Source: Shimia sp965227725
Lineage (GTDB): Bacteria > Pseudomonadota > Alphaproteobacteria > Rhodobacterales > Rhodobacteraceae
Length of the DNA: 64,000 bases
Assembly (NCBI RefSeq): GCF_965227725.1
Contig: NZ_CBDDGH010000005.1
Span: 806,001 to 870,000, forward strand
Direction of reading: 5' to 3'
Position numbers and translations under genes: made by a program. Positions 37,000 to 46,100 of this stretch are shown here, piece by piece. The first letter of the stretch is position 1, and every line of letters starts with the position of its first letter. Under the pieces are notes generated by a model. The model was not told where the DNA came from, made no database searches, and saw only the letters and a program-made list of their open reading frames with translations.

Positions 37000-37235
37000 G
37001 TGATCTCCTTCCTCGCGCCCTTGGCTGGGCATTTGCGGGTGTCTTCTTTGCGGCCCACAATGCGCCGCGCGTCTGTAAGGTCAAGCCAATGCCTGCAAAA
37101 GTCCGCGACGTCGCAAAAATTCTATACCCTTGCCTTTTCAGGGTTTTTGCAAATTGTTAGACCGCAACACCGCCGAAGGCGGCGCATATGACGGCCAGTT
37201 TAACACAGCTTGGCCCAGAATGATAAAGGCCCCCA
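37000..37235. promoter_or_regulatory. Divergent gcdH / CoA-transferase control region
   Basis: No gene seen. GCAAAAA (37113-37119) and TTTTTGC (37144-37150) form an inverted repeat, with CCCT (37127-37130) and AGGG (37140-37143) inside. An exact TTTGCAAA palindrome lies at 37146-37153. TTTGCAAA is the half-site reported for short-chain acyl-CoA regulators (PccR/ScfR type) in Rhodobacter. Only one full copy is present, so assignment is tentative. Confidence 0.45.
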
Positions 37236-38348
37236 ATGACCCCACTACACGGTCTCAAAGTTGTTGAACTCGCACGCATTCTTGCTGGTCCATGGATCGG
37301 GCAATCCCTTGCCGATCTTGGCGCGGAGGTGATCAAAGTCGAGGCCCCTCAGGGGGATGACACCCGCACCTGGGGCCCGCCCTTCATCGAACGCGACGGC
37401 GACAAAACCGCCGCCTATTTCTATGCCGCCAATCGCGGAAAAACCTCCGTCGTAGCTGACTTTCGCACCGAGGAAGGCCGCGCGCAGGTGCTGGAGCTGA
37501 TCAAAGACGCCGACATTCTGATCGAGAATTTCAAAGTCGGCGGTCTCAAGAAATACGGGCTGGACTACGACAGCCTCGCCAAAATCAATCCCCGCCTGAT
37601 CTATTGCTCCATCACCGGCTTTGGCCAGACCGGCCCCTACGCCTCCCGCGCGGGCTATGACTTCATGATCCAGGGCATGTCCGGCCTGATGTCGATCACC
37701 GGAGAGCCCGAACGTCAGCCGCAAAAGGTCGGCGTTGCTGTCACCGATGTGGTCACCGGGCTTTACAGCACTATCGGCATTCTCGCCGCCGTGGAACAGC
37801 GCCACACCACCGGGCGCGGCCAGCATATCGACATGTCTCTGCTGGATTGTGCCACCGCGCTGCTGGCCAATCAGGCGATGAATTACCTTGCCACCGGCGA
37901 AAGCCCAACGCGCAAGGGCAACGCCCACCCTAATATCGCGCCTTATCAGGTGGTGCCAACATCAGACGGCCACATCATTATTGCCGTGGGCAATGACGGG
38001 CAGTTTCAGCGCCTCTGTGGTGTGCTCAGCCGTGGCGATCTTGGCGAAAATCCGGCCTACGCCACCAACCAACTGCGGGTCACGAACCGCGACGCGCTCA
38101 CCGCTGAAATCGAATCCGAAACCGCCAAATGGTCGGCGTCTGATCTGCTCGCGGCACTTGAGGCCGCCACCGTGCCCGCAGGCCCGATCAACGCGGTGGC
38201 CGACACGCTCAACGATCCACAGATCCAAGCGCGCGGCATGGTGATTGAGGCCGATGGCGTCAAAGGCGTGCGCGGCCCTTGGACCTTCTCAGATGCGGAA
38301 CTGGCGCTGGACAAATCCGCGCCCACGCTTCCAAAGGTGAAACCCTAA
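37236..38348 (+). CDS. CaiB/BaiF (class III) CoA-transferase, probably for glutarate
   Basis: A 370-residue class III CoA-transferase. It begins PLHGLKVVELARILAGPW and has LGAEVIKVEAPQGDDTR and GYDFMIQGMSGLM, where the Asp is the expected nucleophile forming the aspartyl-CoA intermediate. Its divergent pairing with glutaryl-CoA dehydrogenase suggests it activates glutarate with succinyl-CoA, like the SUGCT enzyme; this is a context inference. Its last four bases overlap the convergent LivF gene. Confidence 0.85.
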   Translation: MTPLHGLKVVELARILAGPWIGQSLADLGAEVIKVEAPQGDDTRTWGPPFIERDGDKTAAYFYAANRGKTSVVADFRTEEGRAQVLELIKDADILIENFKVGGLKKYGLDYDSLAKINPRLIYCSITGFGQTGPYASRAGYDFMIQGMSGLMSITGEPERQPQKVGVAVTDVVTGLYSTIGILAAVEQRHTTGRGQHIDMSLLDCATALLANQAMNYLATGESPTRKGNAHPNIAPYQVVPTSDGHIIIAVGNDGQFQRLCGVLSRGDLGENPAYATNQLRVTNRDALTAEIESETAKWSASDLLAALEAATVPAGPINAVADTLNDPQIQARGMVIEADGVKGVRGPWTFSDAELALDKSAPTLPKVKP

Positions 38349-39034
38349 ACGCCCAAATAGCGGTCCGTCTCTTCTGGTCCCAAATCAGAGAACCCACCAC
38401 TCCAGACCGTGCGCCCTTTTTCTAGGATCACCGCACGGTCCGCCACCTGCCCCAGCTCACGCAGCGATTTGTCGATCGCAATGATCGCCATGCCGGTTTC
38501 CGCCTTGAGCTTGGCAATCGCCGCCCAGATCTCCTGACGGATCACCGGCGCAAGCCCCTCGGTGGCCTCATCCAGAATAAGCAGCTTGGGGTTGGTCATC
38601 AGCGCGCGCCCAATCGCCAGCATTTGCTGCTCGCCGCCAGACAGCGAGGCGGCGAGCTGATCGCGCCGTTCTTCCAGTCGCGGAAACAGCGCACAGACCG
38701 CGGCGAAATCCCAGGCACCTTTGCGCGCAGCGGCGATCAGGTTCTCATGCACCGACAAATTTGCAAAACAGCGCCGCCCCTCCGGCACCAGCCCGATGCC
38801 AAGCCGCGCCGCCTTATGTGAAGGCAAAGCGCCGATGTCCTGATCCGCGAAACTAACTTTCCCGGCAGAATGCCCCAGCATCCGGCAGATCACTTTCACC
38901 GTGGTGCTTTTGCCCATGCCATTGCGCCCCATCAGCGCAATCACCTCGCCTTCGGCCACATCAAGTGACACATCAAACAGCGCCTGACTTGGCCCGTAAA
39001 ACGCCGCAACATTCTGTACAGTCAAAAGGCTCAT
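38345..39034 (-). CDS. Branched-chain-type ABC importer ATPase (LivF-like), system 2
   Basis: A 229-residue ATPase: Walker A GRNGMGKSTT, signature LSGGEQQML, Walker B LLILDEATEGL, where LDEA replaces LDEP. Overlaps the LivG gene by ATGA. It ends in a four-base convergent overlap with the CoA-transferase gene. Confidence 0.9.
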   Translation of the reverse strand: MSLLTVQNVAAFYGPSQALFDVSLDVAEGEVIALMGRNGMGKSTTVKVICRMLGHSAGKVSFADQDIGALPSHKAARLGIGLVPEGRRCFANLSVHENLIAAARKGAWDFAAVCALFPRLEERRDQLAASLSGGEQQMLAIGRALMTNPKLLILDEATEGLAPVIRQEIWAAIAKLKAETGMAIIAIDKSLRELGQVADRAVILEKGRTVWSGGFSDLGPEETDRYLGV

Positions 39035-39786
39035 GCCGGCACCTCATCCCCCAGATAGGCGCGCCGGATTTCCGGGTTCACCTTGATTTCCTCCGGCGTG
39101 CCTGTGGCGATAATCTCCCCGTAAACCAACACGCTGATCCGATCTGCAAGCGCAAAAACCGCATCCATGTCGTGCTCAATCAGCAGGATCGGCGCGGCCT
39201 TCCGCAACTCGGTCAGCAGCGCAATCATCTGCTGCGCCCCTTCCAGCCCGAGCCCCGCCATCGGCTCATCCATCAAAAACACCTTTGGTTTCAGTGTCAG
39301 CGCCACAGCCACCTCCAACTGCCGCCGCTGCCCGTGGCTCAGGTCCGCGGTGCGCGTGCTGGCAAACTCGGACAAGCCCACCTGCGCAAGCGCTTCATGG
39401 GCCGCTGCCAGCAGGGATTTGTCCTTCATCACCGGCGCGAAAAACCGCATCACAGTGCCACGCTGCCCCAGCGCCCCAAGCACCACATTTTGCAAAACAG
39501 TGTGCTCCATCGCCAGCGCGCTGATCTGAAACGTGCGCCCCAATCCCAGCTGCGCCCTCTGCGCTGGTCCAAGCCCGGTCAACGGCGTGCCCATCAGCTC
39601 CACAGCGCCACTATCCGACGCCAAATGCCCCGTGATCTGCTGGATCAGCGTGGATTTCCCCGCGCCGTTCGGGCCGATCAGCGCGTGGATCTCCCCTTTG
39701 CGCAAATCCAGCGACACATCATTTGTGGCCTTCAAGGCTCCGAAACTTTTGAAAAGCCGCTCCGTGCGCAGCACCACCTCAGTCAT
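39031..39786 (-). CDS. Branched-chain-type ABC importer ATPase (LivG-like), system 2
   Basis: A 251-residue ATPase: Walker A GPNGAGKSTL, signature LSHGQRRQL, Walker B VFLMDEPMAGL, H-loop IEHDMDAVF. ATG 39786 gives the normal N-terminus and overlaps the LivM gene by eight bases. Second ATPase of the system-2 importer. Confidence 0.9.
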   Translation of the reverse strand: MTEVVLRTERLFKSFGALKATNDVSLDLRKGEIHALIGPNGAGKSTLIQQITGHLASDSGAVELMGTPLTGLGPAQRAQLGLGRTFQISALAMEHTVLQNVVLGALGQRGTVMRFFAPVMKDKSLLAAAHEALAQVGLSEFASTRTADLSHGQRRQLEVAVALTLKPKVFLMDEPMAGLGLEGAQQMIALLTELRKAAPILLIEHDMDAVFALADRISVLVYGEIIATGTPEEIKVNPEIRRAYLGDEVPA

Positions 39787-40762
39787 GTGCCTTCTCCCGC
39801 CCCGCAATCGCGCCAATCACGCCGCCTTTGGCAAAGAGCACGATGCCAAGCAGAAGCGCGCCCAGATAGACATGCCAGAACTCGGAAAGGCCGCCCAACG
39901 TATGCTCTAGAAGGATAAACACCATCGCGCCGATCACCGGGCCAAACAGGCGACCTACCCCGCCAATGATAATGAAAATCATGATCTCACCAGACATCTG
40001 CCAGCTCAGCATCGTGGGGCTGACAAAGCGGTTCAAATCGGCAAACAGCGCGCCAGCCAATCCTGTGATCGCCCCGGAAATCACAAAGGCCACCAGCCGC
40101 AGACGGTAAGGCACCATGCCCACCGACAGCACCCGCGTCTCATTCTGCCGCGCCGCGCTCAGCGCCAGACCGAAAGCCGAATTCTGCACCAGCCACATCA
40201 GCACCAGCACCGCACAGAGCACCGCGAAACACAGACCAAAGAACTGGATCGGATCCAGCGTATTCAGCCCCGGAAAGCCGTTGCGCACATAAATCGAAAG
40301 CCCGTCCTCGCCGCCATAGGCAGGCCAGCTGATCGCGAAGTAATAGATCATCTGCCCAAAGGCCAAGGTGATCATGATGAAATACACCCCCGAGGTGCGC
40401 AGGCTCAGCGCCCCGATGGCCAGCGCGGCCAGCGCGCTTGCAACCACCGCCACCAGCCAGATCACCGGCATGGACTTTGTGCCCTCAATCAGGAACGGCC
40501 ATTCCGCCAACGGCGTATAGGCCTGCGCATGGCTTGCCAATATGCCCATGGCGTAGCCGCCGATCCCGAAAAACGCCGCATGGCCAAGGCTCACCAGCCC
40601 GCCAAGCCCCAGCGCGAGGTTCAGCCCCACGCCTGCCAGCGCAAAGATCGCCGCCCGTGTCGCCAGCGTGATGATAAACGGTTCATCCGCCACATAAGCC
40701 CACAGAGGCACCCCCGCCAAAACGGCCAAAGCAGCGAGGTTTGTCCAAGTCTCTCGCGTCAT
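39779..40762 (-). CDS. Branched-chain-type ABC importer permease (LivM-like), system 2
   Basis: A 327-residue polytopic permease with LGGLVSLGHAAFFGIGGYA near residue 53 and the AARQNETRVLSVGM coupling loop. It starts two bases after the LivH stop. Confidence 0.92.
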   Translation of the reverse strand: MTRETWTNLAALAVLAGVPLWAYVADEPFIITLATRAAIFALAGVGLNLALGLGGLVSLGHAAFFGIGGYAMGILASHAQAYTPLAEWPFLIEGTKSMPVIWLVAVVASALAALAIGALSLRTSGVYFIMITLAFGQMIYYFAISWPAYGGEDGLSIYVRNGFPGLNTLDPIQFFGLCFAVLCAVLVLMWLVQNSAFGLALSAARQNETRVLSVGMVPYRLRLVAFVISGAITGLAGALFADLNRFVSPTMLSWQMSGEIMIFIIIGGVGRLFGPVIGAMVFILLEHTLGGLSEFWHVYLGALLLGIVLFAKGGVIGAIAGREKAHD

Positions 40763-40763
40763 C

Positions 40764-41681
40764 TCATGCCACCCCGTAAAGTCCGCGCGGGCGGAAGATC
40801 AATACACCGGCCATCAGGATGTAAATCAGCATCGAGGCCAGGGCTGAGCCGACAGACACCGCCGCCGAAGGCTCCAAGATCAGGGCAAATATCTGCGGCA
40901 GCAAAAACCGCCCCAGCGTGTCGGTCAGCCCCACCAGCAACGCGCCCACAAAAGCCCCTTTGATCGAGCCGATGCCGCCAATCACGATCACCACAAAGGC
41001 CAGGATCAGCACAGGCTCCCCCATGCCCACCTGCACCGACTGGATCGCGCCCACAAGCGCGCCGGCAAAGCCCGCCAAAGCCGCGCCAAGGGCAAAGACA
41101 AAGGTGTAAAGCTTGGCAATATCCACCCCAAGCGCGGCGATCATCTCCCGATCCGCCTCACCTGCGCGAATGCGAATGCCCACCCGCGTGCGGTTGATCA
41201 GCGCAAACATGCCCACCGCCACGGCCAGTCCCACCAGAATGATGGTCAAACGGTAGGCCGGATACTGAATGCCGCCGGGCAAGGTGACCGGCCCTGAAAG
41301 CGCTGCGGGCACATCCAGAAACAGCGGGAACGAGCCAAACAGCCAGCGCGTGCCTTCCGAGAAAATCAGGATCAACGCAAAGGTCGCCAGCACCTGATCC
41401 AGATGGTCCCGATCATAGAGCCGCCGGATGATCGTCAGCTCGATCAACGCCCCTGCCAATGCGGCCGCCGCCAACGAAGCCATAAGCGCGAGCAGAAAGG
41501 ATCCTGTCGCCGCCGCCACCGCTGCTGCCGCAAAAGCCCCGATCATATAAAGCGAGCCATGCGCCAGATTGATCAGCCCCATGACGCCAAACACCAGCGT
41601 CAAACCGGCGCTCATCAGAAACAGCATCACGCCAAACTGAAGCCCGTTCAGCAGCTGTTCTATGAATAGAAGAGTTGTCAT
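40764..41681 (-). CDS. Branched-chain-type ABC importer permease (LivH-like), system 2
   Basis: A 305-residue polytopic permease. LMSAGLTLVFGVMGLINLAH and GSLYMIGAF mark the LivH family, and IRAGEADREMIAALGVD is the coupling loop. The binding-protein gene lies 142 bp upstream, separated by a perfect 11-bp hairpin. Confidence 0.92.
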   Translation of the reverse strand: MTTLLFIEQLLNGLQFGVMLFLMSAGLTLVFGVMGLINLAHGSLYMIGAFAAAAVAAATGSFLLALMASLAAAALAGALIELTIIRRLYDRDHLDQVLATFALILIFSEGTRWLFGSFPLFLDVPAALSGPVTLPGGIQYPAYRLTIILVGLAVAVGMFALINRTRVGIRIRAGEADREMIAALGVDIAKLYTFVFALGAALAGFAGALVGAIQSVQVGMGEPVLILAFVVIVIGGIGSIKGAFVGALLVGLTDTLGRFLLPQIFALILEPSAAVSVGSALASMLIYILMAGVLIFRPRGLYGVA

Positions 41682-41789
41682 TGCCCCACCCCGCGCCGGT
41701 CCTAAGCGCAGCTCTGCTCAAAGCAGAAAGTCATATCTATCAGAAAGTTACCCACCAAAGCGCATGCACTGCCTGCGCTTAAAACATCA

Positions 41790-41817
41790 TTGGGGAAGGC
41801 CCGCGAGCCTTCCCCAA
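41790..41817 (-). other. Intercistronic hairpin between binding protein and LivH, system 2
   Basis: TTGGGGAAGGC (41790-41800) pairs perfectly with GCCTTCCCCAA (41807-41817) around a six-base loop, just after the binding-protein stop. On the minus strand it is followed by TGATGTTTT, so partial termination is possible. The layout repeats that of importer system 1. Confidence 0.75.
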
Positions 41818-41823
41818 AGTCTC

Positions 41824-42957
41824 TTACATCTTACACTCTGCCGCATAGGCATCGGCATGATCAGACAGGCCGGTCGCGATGATCTTATTGGTGAACACAT
41901 CCCCCTCTTTGATCACTTCGCGCACATAAATGTCCTGGATCGGATGGTGGTTGTCGCCAAAGGCAAAATCCCCGCGCACAGAGTCAAACTCCGCCGCTTT
42001 CAGCGCCGCCCGGAAGGCATCCGCATCTGCCACATCCGCTTTGCCCATGGCCGAGATCAACAGGTTGGCCGTGTCAAAGCCCTGGCTCGCATAAAGCGAT
42101 GGCAGACGGCCATATTCTGCCTGGAAGGTCTCCACAAAGGCCGCGTTGGCCGCATTGTCGATGTCCTTGTTCCACTGGCTGGTGTTCTTCACACCCAATG
42201 CCGCGTCACCCACCGCTTGCAGAATGCCCTGATCAAAGCTGAACGCCGGACCGACCAGCGGCAGATCCACGCCGCTTGCGGCATATTGCTTCAGGAAGGA
42301 AATCCCCATGCCGCCGGGCAGGAAGAAATACACGCTGTCCGCGCCGCTCGCCCGGATCTGCGCAATCTCTGCCGCATAGTCCGTCTGGCCCAGCTTGGTG
42401 TAAAGTTCACCCGCCAGCTCCCCGCCAAACATGCGTTTGTAACCGGTCAGCGCGTCTTTGCCCGCCGGATAGTTCGGCGCAAGGATGAAGCTGTTTTTCA
42501 GGCCCGCATCATTGGCATAGGCCCCGGCCGCCTCATGCAAATTGTCATTCTGCCAGGCCACGTTGAAGTAGTTCGGATGACAGCCCTTGCCCGCCAATGG
42601 GGATGGGCCCGCATTTGGCGAGAGGTAGAATTTGCCCTGCGCCGTTGCGGCTGGCACCACGGCCATGGCGAGGTTGGACCAGATAATCCCGGTCAGCACA
42701 TCGACCTTCTCGGACTGGATCATCTTGTCGGCCAGCTGCACTGCCACATCCGGCTTGCGCTGGTCGTCCTCAATGACAACTTCCAGATCATCACGCCCGG
42801 CCTGTTTGACCGCCAGCATAAATCCGTCGCGCACATCAATACCAAGCCCGGCGCCGCCACCGGACAAAGTGGTGATCATCCCAACCTTCACATCTGCCTG
42901 CGCCATGGCGCCCAAAAGGGCCGTCGACGCGGCCAAAACCGCCGTCCTTAAAAACAT
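41824..42957 (-). CDS. ABC importer substrate-binding protein, system 2
   Basis: A 377-residue periplasmic binding protein with a Sec signal (TAVLAASTALLGAMAQA) and the LivJ-type opening VKVGMITTLSGGGAGLGID. First gene of system 2. Ligand unknown. Because the operon converges on the CoA-transferase/gcdH pair, a dicarboxylate such as glutarate or an aromatic acid is possible, but the family is best known for amino acids. Confidence 0.88.
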   Translation of the reverse strand: MFLRTAVLAASTALLGAMAQADVKVGMITTLSGGGAGLGIDVRDGFMLAVKQAGRDDLEVVIEDDQRKPDVAVQLADKMIQSEKVDVLTGIIWSNLAMAVVPAATAQGKFYLSPNAGPSPLAGKGCHPNYFNVAWQNDNLHEAAGAYANDAGLKNSFILAPNYPAGKDALTGYKRMFGGELAGELYTKLGQTDYAAEIAQIRASGADSVYFFLPGGMGISFLKQYAASGVDLPLVGPAFSFDQGILQAVGDAALGVKNTSQWNKDIDNAANAAFVETFQAEYGRLPSLYASQGFDTANLLISAMGKADVADADAFRAALKAAEFDSVRGDFAFGDNHHPIQDIYVREVIKEGDVFTNKIIATGLSDHADAYAAECKM

Positions 42958-43039
42958 CGCTTCGCTCCCTATCGCTTTTTATCCTGTTACCAAACCTTGA
43001 GCGCTCAGCCCCCTTTCCGTCAATAAGCAGACGAAATTT

Positions 43040-43053
43040 TTTTAAGCTTAAAA
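43040..43053. promoter_or_regulatory. Perfect 14-bp palindrome upstream of importer system 2
   Basis: TTTTAAGCTTAAAA is a perfect palindrome 82 bp upstream of the system-2 binding-protein start, in an AT-rich stretch unlike its surroundings. It is a candidate operator or promoter element. The cognate regulator is not evident in the window. Confidence 0.45.
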
Positions 43054-43134
43054 TATCGAAGCCTAAAAAAGAGGTTTCACACGTCAATTCAGCACGTTGG
43101 CGATCAAAGCTCACATGAAGTCAAAGCGCAATCC

Positions 43135-43165
43135 AAAAAGAAAACGCCGGGGCGAACCCCGGCGT
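43135..43165 (-). terminator. Rho-independent terminator of rne
   Basis: On the minus strand a perfect nine-base stem (ACGCCGGGG, loop TTCG, CCCCGGCGT) is followed by TTTTCTTTTT. The UUCG-class loop makes it very stable. It begins 11 bp after the rne stop. Confidence 0.9.
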
Positions 43166-43175
43166 CTCTCAATTA

Positions 43176-46100
43176 TCAGCCTCGTGACCACCAGCCACGC
43201 CGCTTTGGCTTGGGGGGTGCGGCAGGCTCTGGAGCCACCTCCGCCACCGCTGGTTCAGGCTCAGGAGTGCCCTCCGGCGCAGGCTCTTCTGCCACCTCTT
43301 CCACAACTTTTTCGGCAACCGGTTCCGCCGCTTCTGCAACCACAGGGGCAGCTTCCTCAGCGGGCTCTTCAGCAGGTGCTGGCGCTTCTTCGACGGCCTC
43401 AACAGCCTCAGCTTCCGGCGCCTCCACGTCAGTCGCGTCGGCCTCGACCACGGCCTCAGCAGGTGCTTCCGCTTCAGCAACAGTCTCAGCGCCTACCGGC
43501 GCAGCTTCCTCAGCGGATGCCTCCTCAGTTGGCGCTTCGGCGTCTGCGTTGGTCTCTGCATCCGCCTTCTTGCCACGGGAGCGGCTGCGACGGTTGCGGG
43601 AGCGCTTCTTGGGCTTCTCTTCCGCCTCTGCATCCTCTGCAGGCGCTTCGTCGGTTTTCGCCTCAGCATCCGCGTTGTCAGAAGCTTCTGCGTTTTCGTC
43701 CGACGCGTTGTCGTTGCCGTTCGCGTCACCATCCGCATTGTCAGACCCGCCACGACGACGGCGACGACGGCGGCGGCGCTTCTTCGGTTTCGCCTCACCA
43801 TCCTCCGGCGCGGCCTCCTCAGCTGCGGCGGTGACCTCTTCGGCCTCTTCAACCTCAGCTTCGTCAATCGCGTCCATGATGGACATATCGGCAGACACAA
43901 CCGGCGCGCTTGGCTCAGGAACCACACGGGTCGCGGTCTTGAACTTCTCGATGGTGAAGTCCGGAGACACCAGCGCAGGATCCCCTTCCACACGCACGGA
44001 CAGGCCATAGCGCGCTTCGATCTGCGCAATATGCTCACGCTTCTGGTTCATCAGATAGTTCGCAATCGCCACCGGCGCTTTCACCAGCACTTCGCGAGAG
44101 CGGCCACGGGTGCCCTCTTCTTCCAGCTGACGCAGGATCGACAGCGCAAGGTTGTCATCAGAGCGGATCAGACCGGTGCCATGGCAATGCGGACACGGCT
44201 GTGTGGTCGCCTCAATCATACCCGGACGCAGACGCTGACGGGACATCTCCAAAAGGCCGAAGCCCGAGATACGGCCCACCTGAATGCGCGCACGGTCGGT
44301 TTTCAGCTTGTCTTTCAGACGCTTCTCAACCGCAGTGTTGTTCTTGCGCTCATCCATGTCGATGAAGTCGATCACGATCAGACCAGCCAGATCGCGCAGA
44401 CGCAGCTGACGTGCCACTTCTTCCGCGGCCTCAAGGTTGGTCTTCAGCGCGGTCTCTTCAATCGAGCCCTCTTTGGTGGCCCGACCGGAGTTCACGTCAA
44501 TCGCCACCAGCGCTTCCGTGACACCAATCACGATATAACCGCCAGATTTCAGCTGCACGGTCGGGTTGAACATGCCCGACAAGTAGCTTTCCACCTGATA
44601 GCGCGCAAACAGCGGCAGCGCGTCCTGATACTGTTTCACGTTCTTAGCGTGGGACGGCATGATCATCTTCATGAAGTCCTTGGCGATGCGATAGCCGCGC
44701 TCACCTTCCACCAGAACCTCGTCGATCTCACGCGAATACAGGTCACGGATCGAACGTTTGATCAGGTCGCCTTCTTCATAGATTTTTGCAGGCGCAATGG
44801 ATTTCAGCGTCAGCTCGCGGATCTGCTCCCACAGGCGCTGCAGATATTCATAGTCACGCTTGATCTCGCTCTTGGTGCGTTTCGCACCGGCTGTGCGCAC
44901 GATCAGACCCGCGCCCTGTGGCACGTCGATCTCGCTGGCGATCTCTTTCAGCTTCTTGCGGTCTGCGGCATTGGTGATCTTGCGCGAAATGCCACCACCA
45001 CGCGCGGTGTTTGGCATCAGCACACAATAGCGGCCCGCCAGCGACAGATAGGTCGTCAACGCCGCGCCTTTGTTGCCGCGCTCTTCTTTCACCACCTGCA
45101 CCAGCATGATCTGGCGCACTTTGATCACTTCCTGGATCTTGTAGCGGCGTGGGCGTGGCTTGCGCGGTGGGCGAATATCATCGCTGTCATCGTCATCCGC
45201 AACGGATTCGATGTTCTCGTCTTTTTCTGCCGCATCAGAGCGTTTGCCGCGACGGCGGGAGCGACGACGGCCGTTTTTCTTGCCGTTGTCTTCGCTGTCC
45301 TCGTCGTCATCCTCATCAGAAGACTCATCGCCCTCTGCTTCAGACTCGTCCGAAGCCTCATCAGCAGCTTCCGCGTCAGATGCCTCTTCTGCAGCCGCCT
45401 CCGGCGCGTCAGACTCAGCAGTTCCCTCAGCAGCCTCTTCAGCCGGCGCCTCTTCAGCGCTTTCTTCCGCTGGAGCATCTTCCGCCGCAACCTCTTCAGC
45501 TGCATCCGCTTCAACGGTCTCAACCTCAGCCGCTTCGGCCTCAGGCGCCTCAGCCTCTACAGCATCGGCTTCAACTGTCTCAACAGCCGCATCTTCTGTG
45601 TCAGCGTCGGCTTCAGGGGCTTCTTCAGCCGCGTCTTCACCGGTGCTGGCTTCGGTCTCGGTTTCCTCACCTGTTTCAGGATCTTTGGAAACAACGGCGT
45701 CTTCGCCCTCAGTGTTAGCAGCCATGGTCTTGCCACCGCTGTCTTTGCCAGACTCATCCGTTTCTGCCGCTTCTGCGCTCTCAGACGTTTCAGAAGTCTC
45801 TTCGGCTACGTCCTCAGAAACCTCTTCTTCAGTCGCGTCCTCAGCAGCCGCCTCAGCGCCTTCCGCTGATGCGTCTTCAGCAGCGTCGCTTGCCTCAGAG
45901 TCTTCCGCAGGCGCATCTGCACCCGCATCCTCAGCCGCATCAGACGCCTCTGTTGGCTCTTCAACCGGTGTGTCTTCCACCAGCTCCATAGGAGACAGAC
46001 CCTCTTCAGGATCATCGCCAGCATCTTCCACCAGATCGATGGTCTCCATGCCGGAAATCTCCGCCATGGGGGCCTCTGCGGCGGCCTCTACTGGCGCATC

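Noticed and set aside
37152..37171. Fourth copy of the MarR-type repeat near gcdH (GTTAGACCGCAACA)
   Set aside because: The left half-site matches but the right half lacks CnAAC in register, so symmetry is lost.
42958..43096. MarR-type operator in front of importer system 2
   Set aside because: GTTACCAAAC is present, but the spacing between half-sites is wrong; the palindrome there is a different one.
44031..45869. 612-codon plus-strand frame antisense to rne
   Set aside because: It mirrors the rne catalytic domain and acidic insert. The translation is compositionally biased and matches no family.
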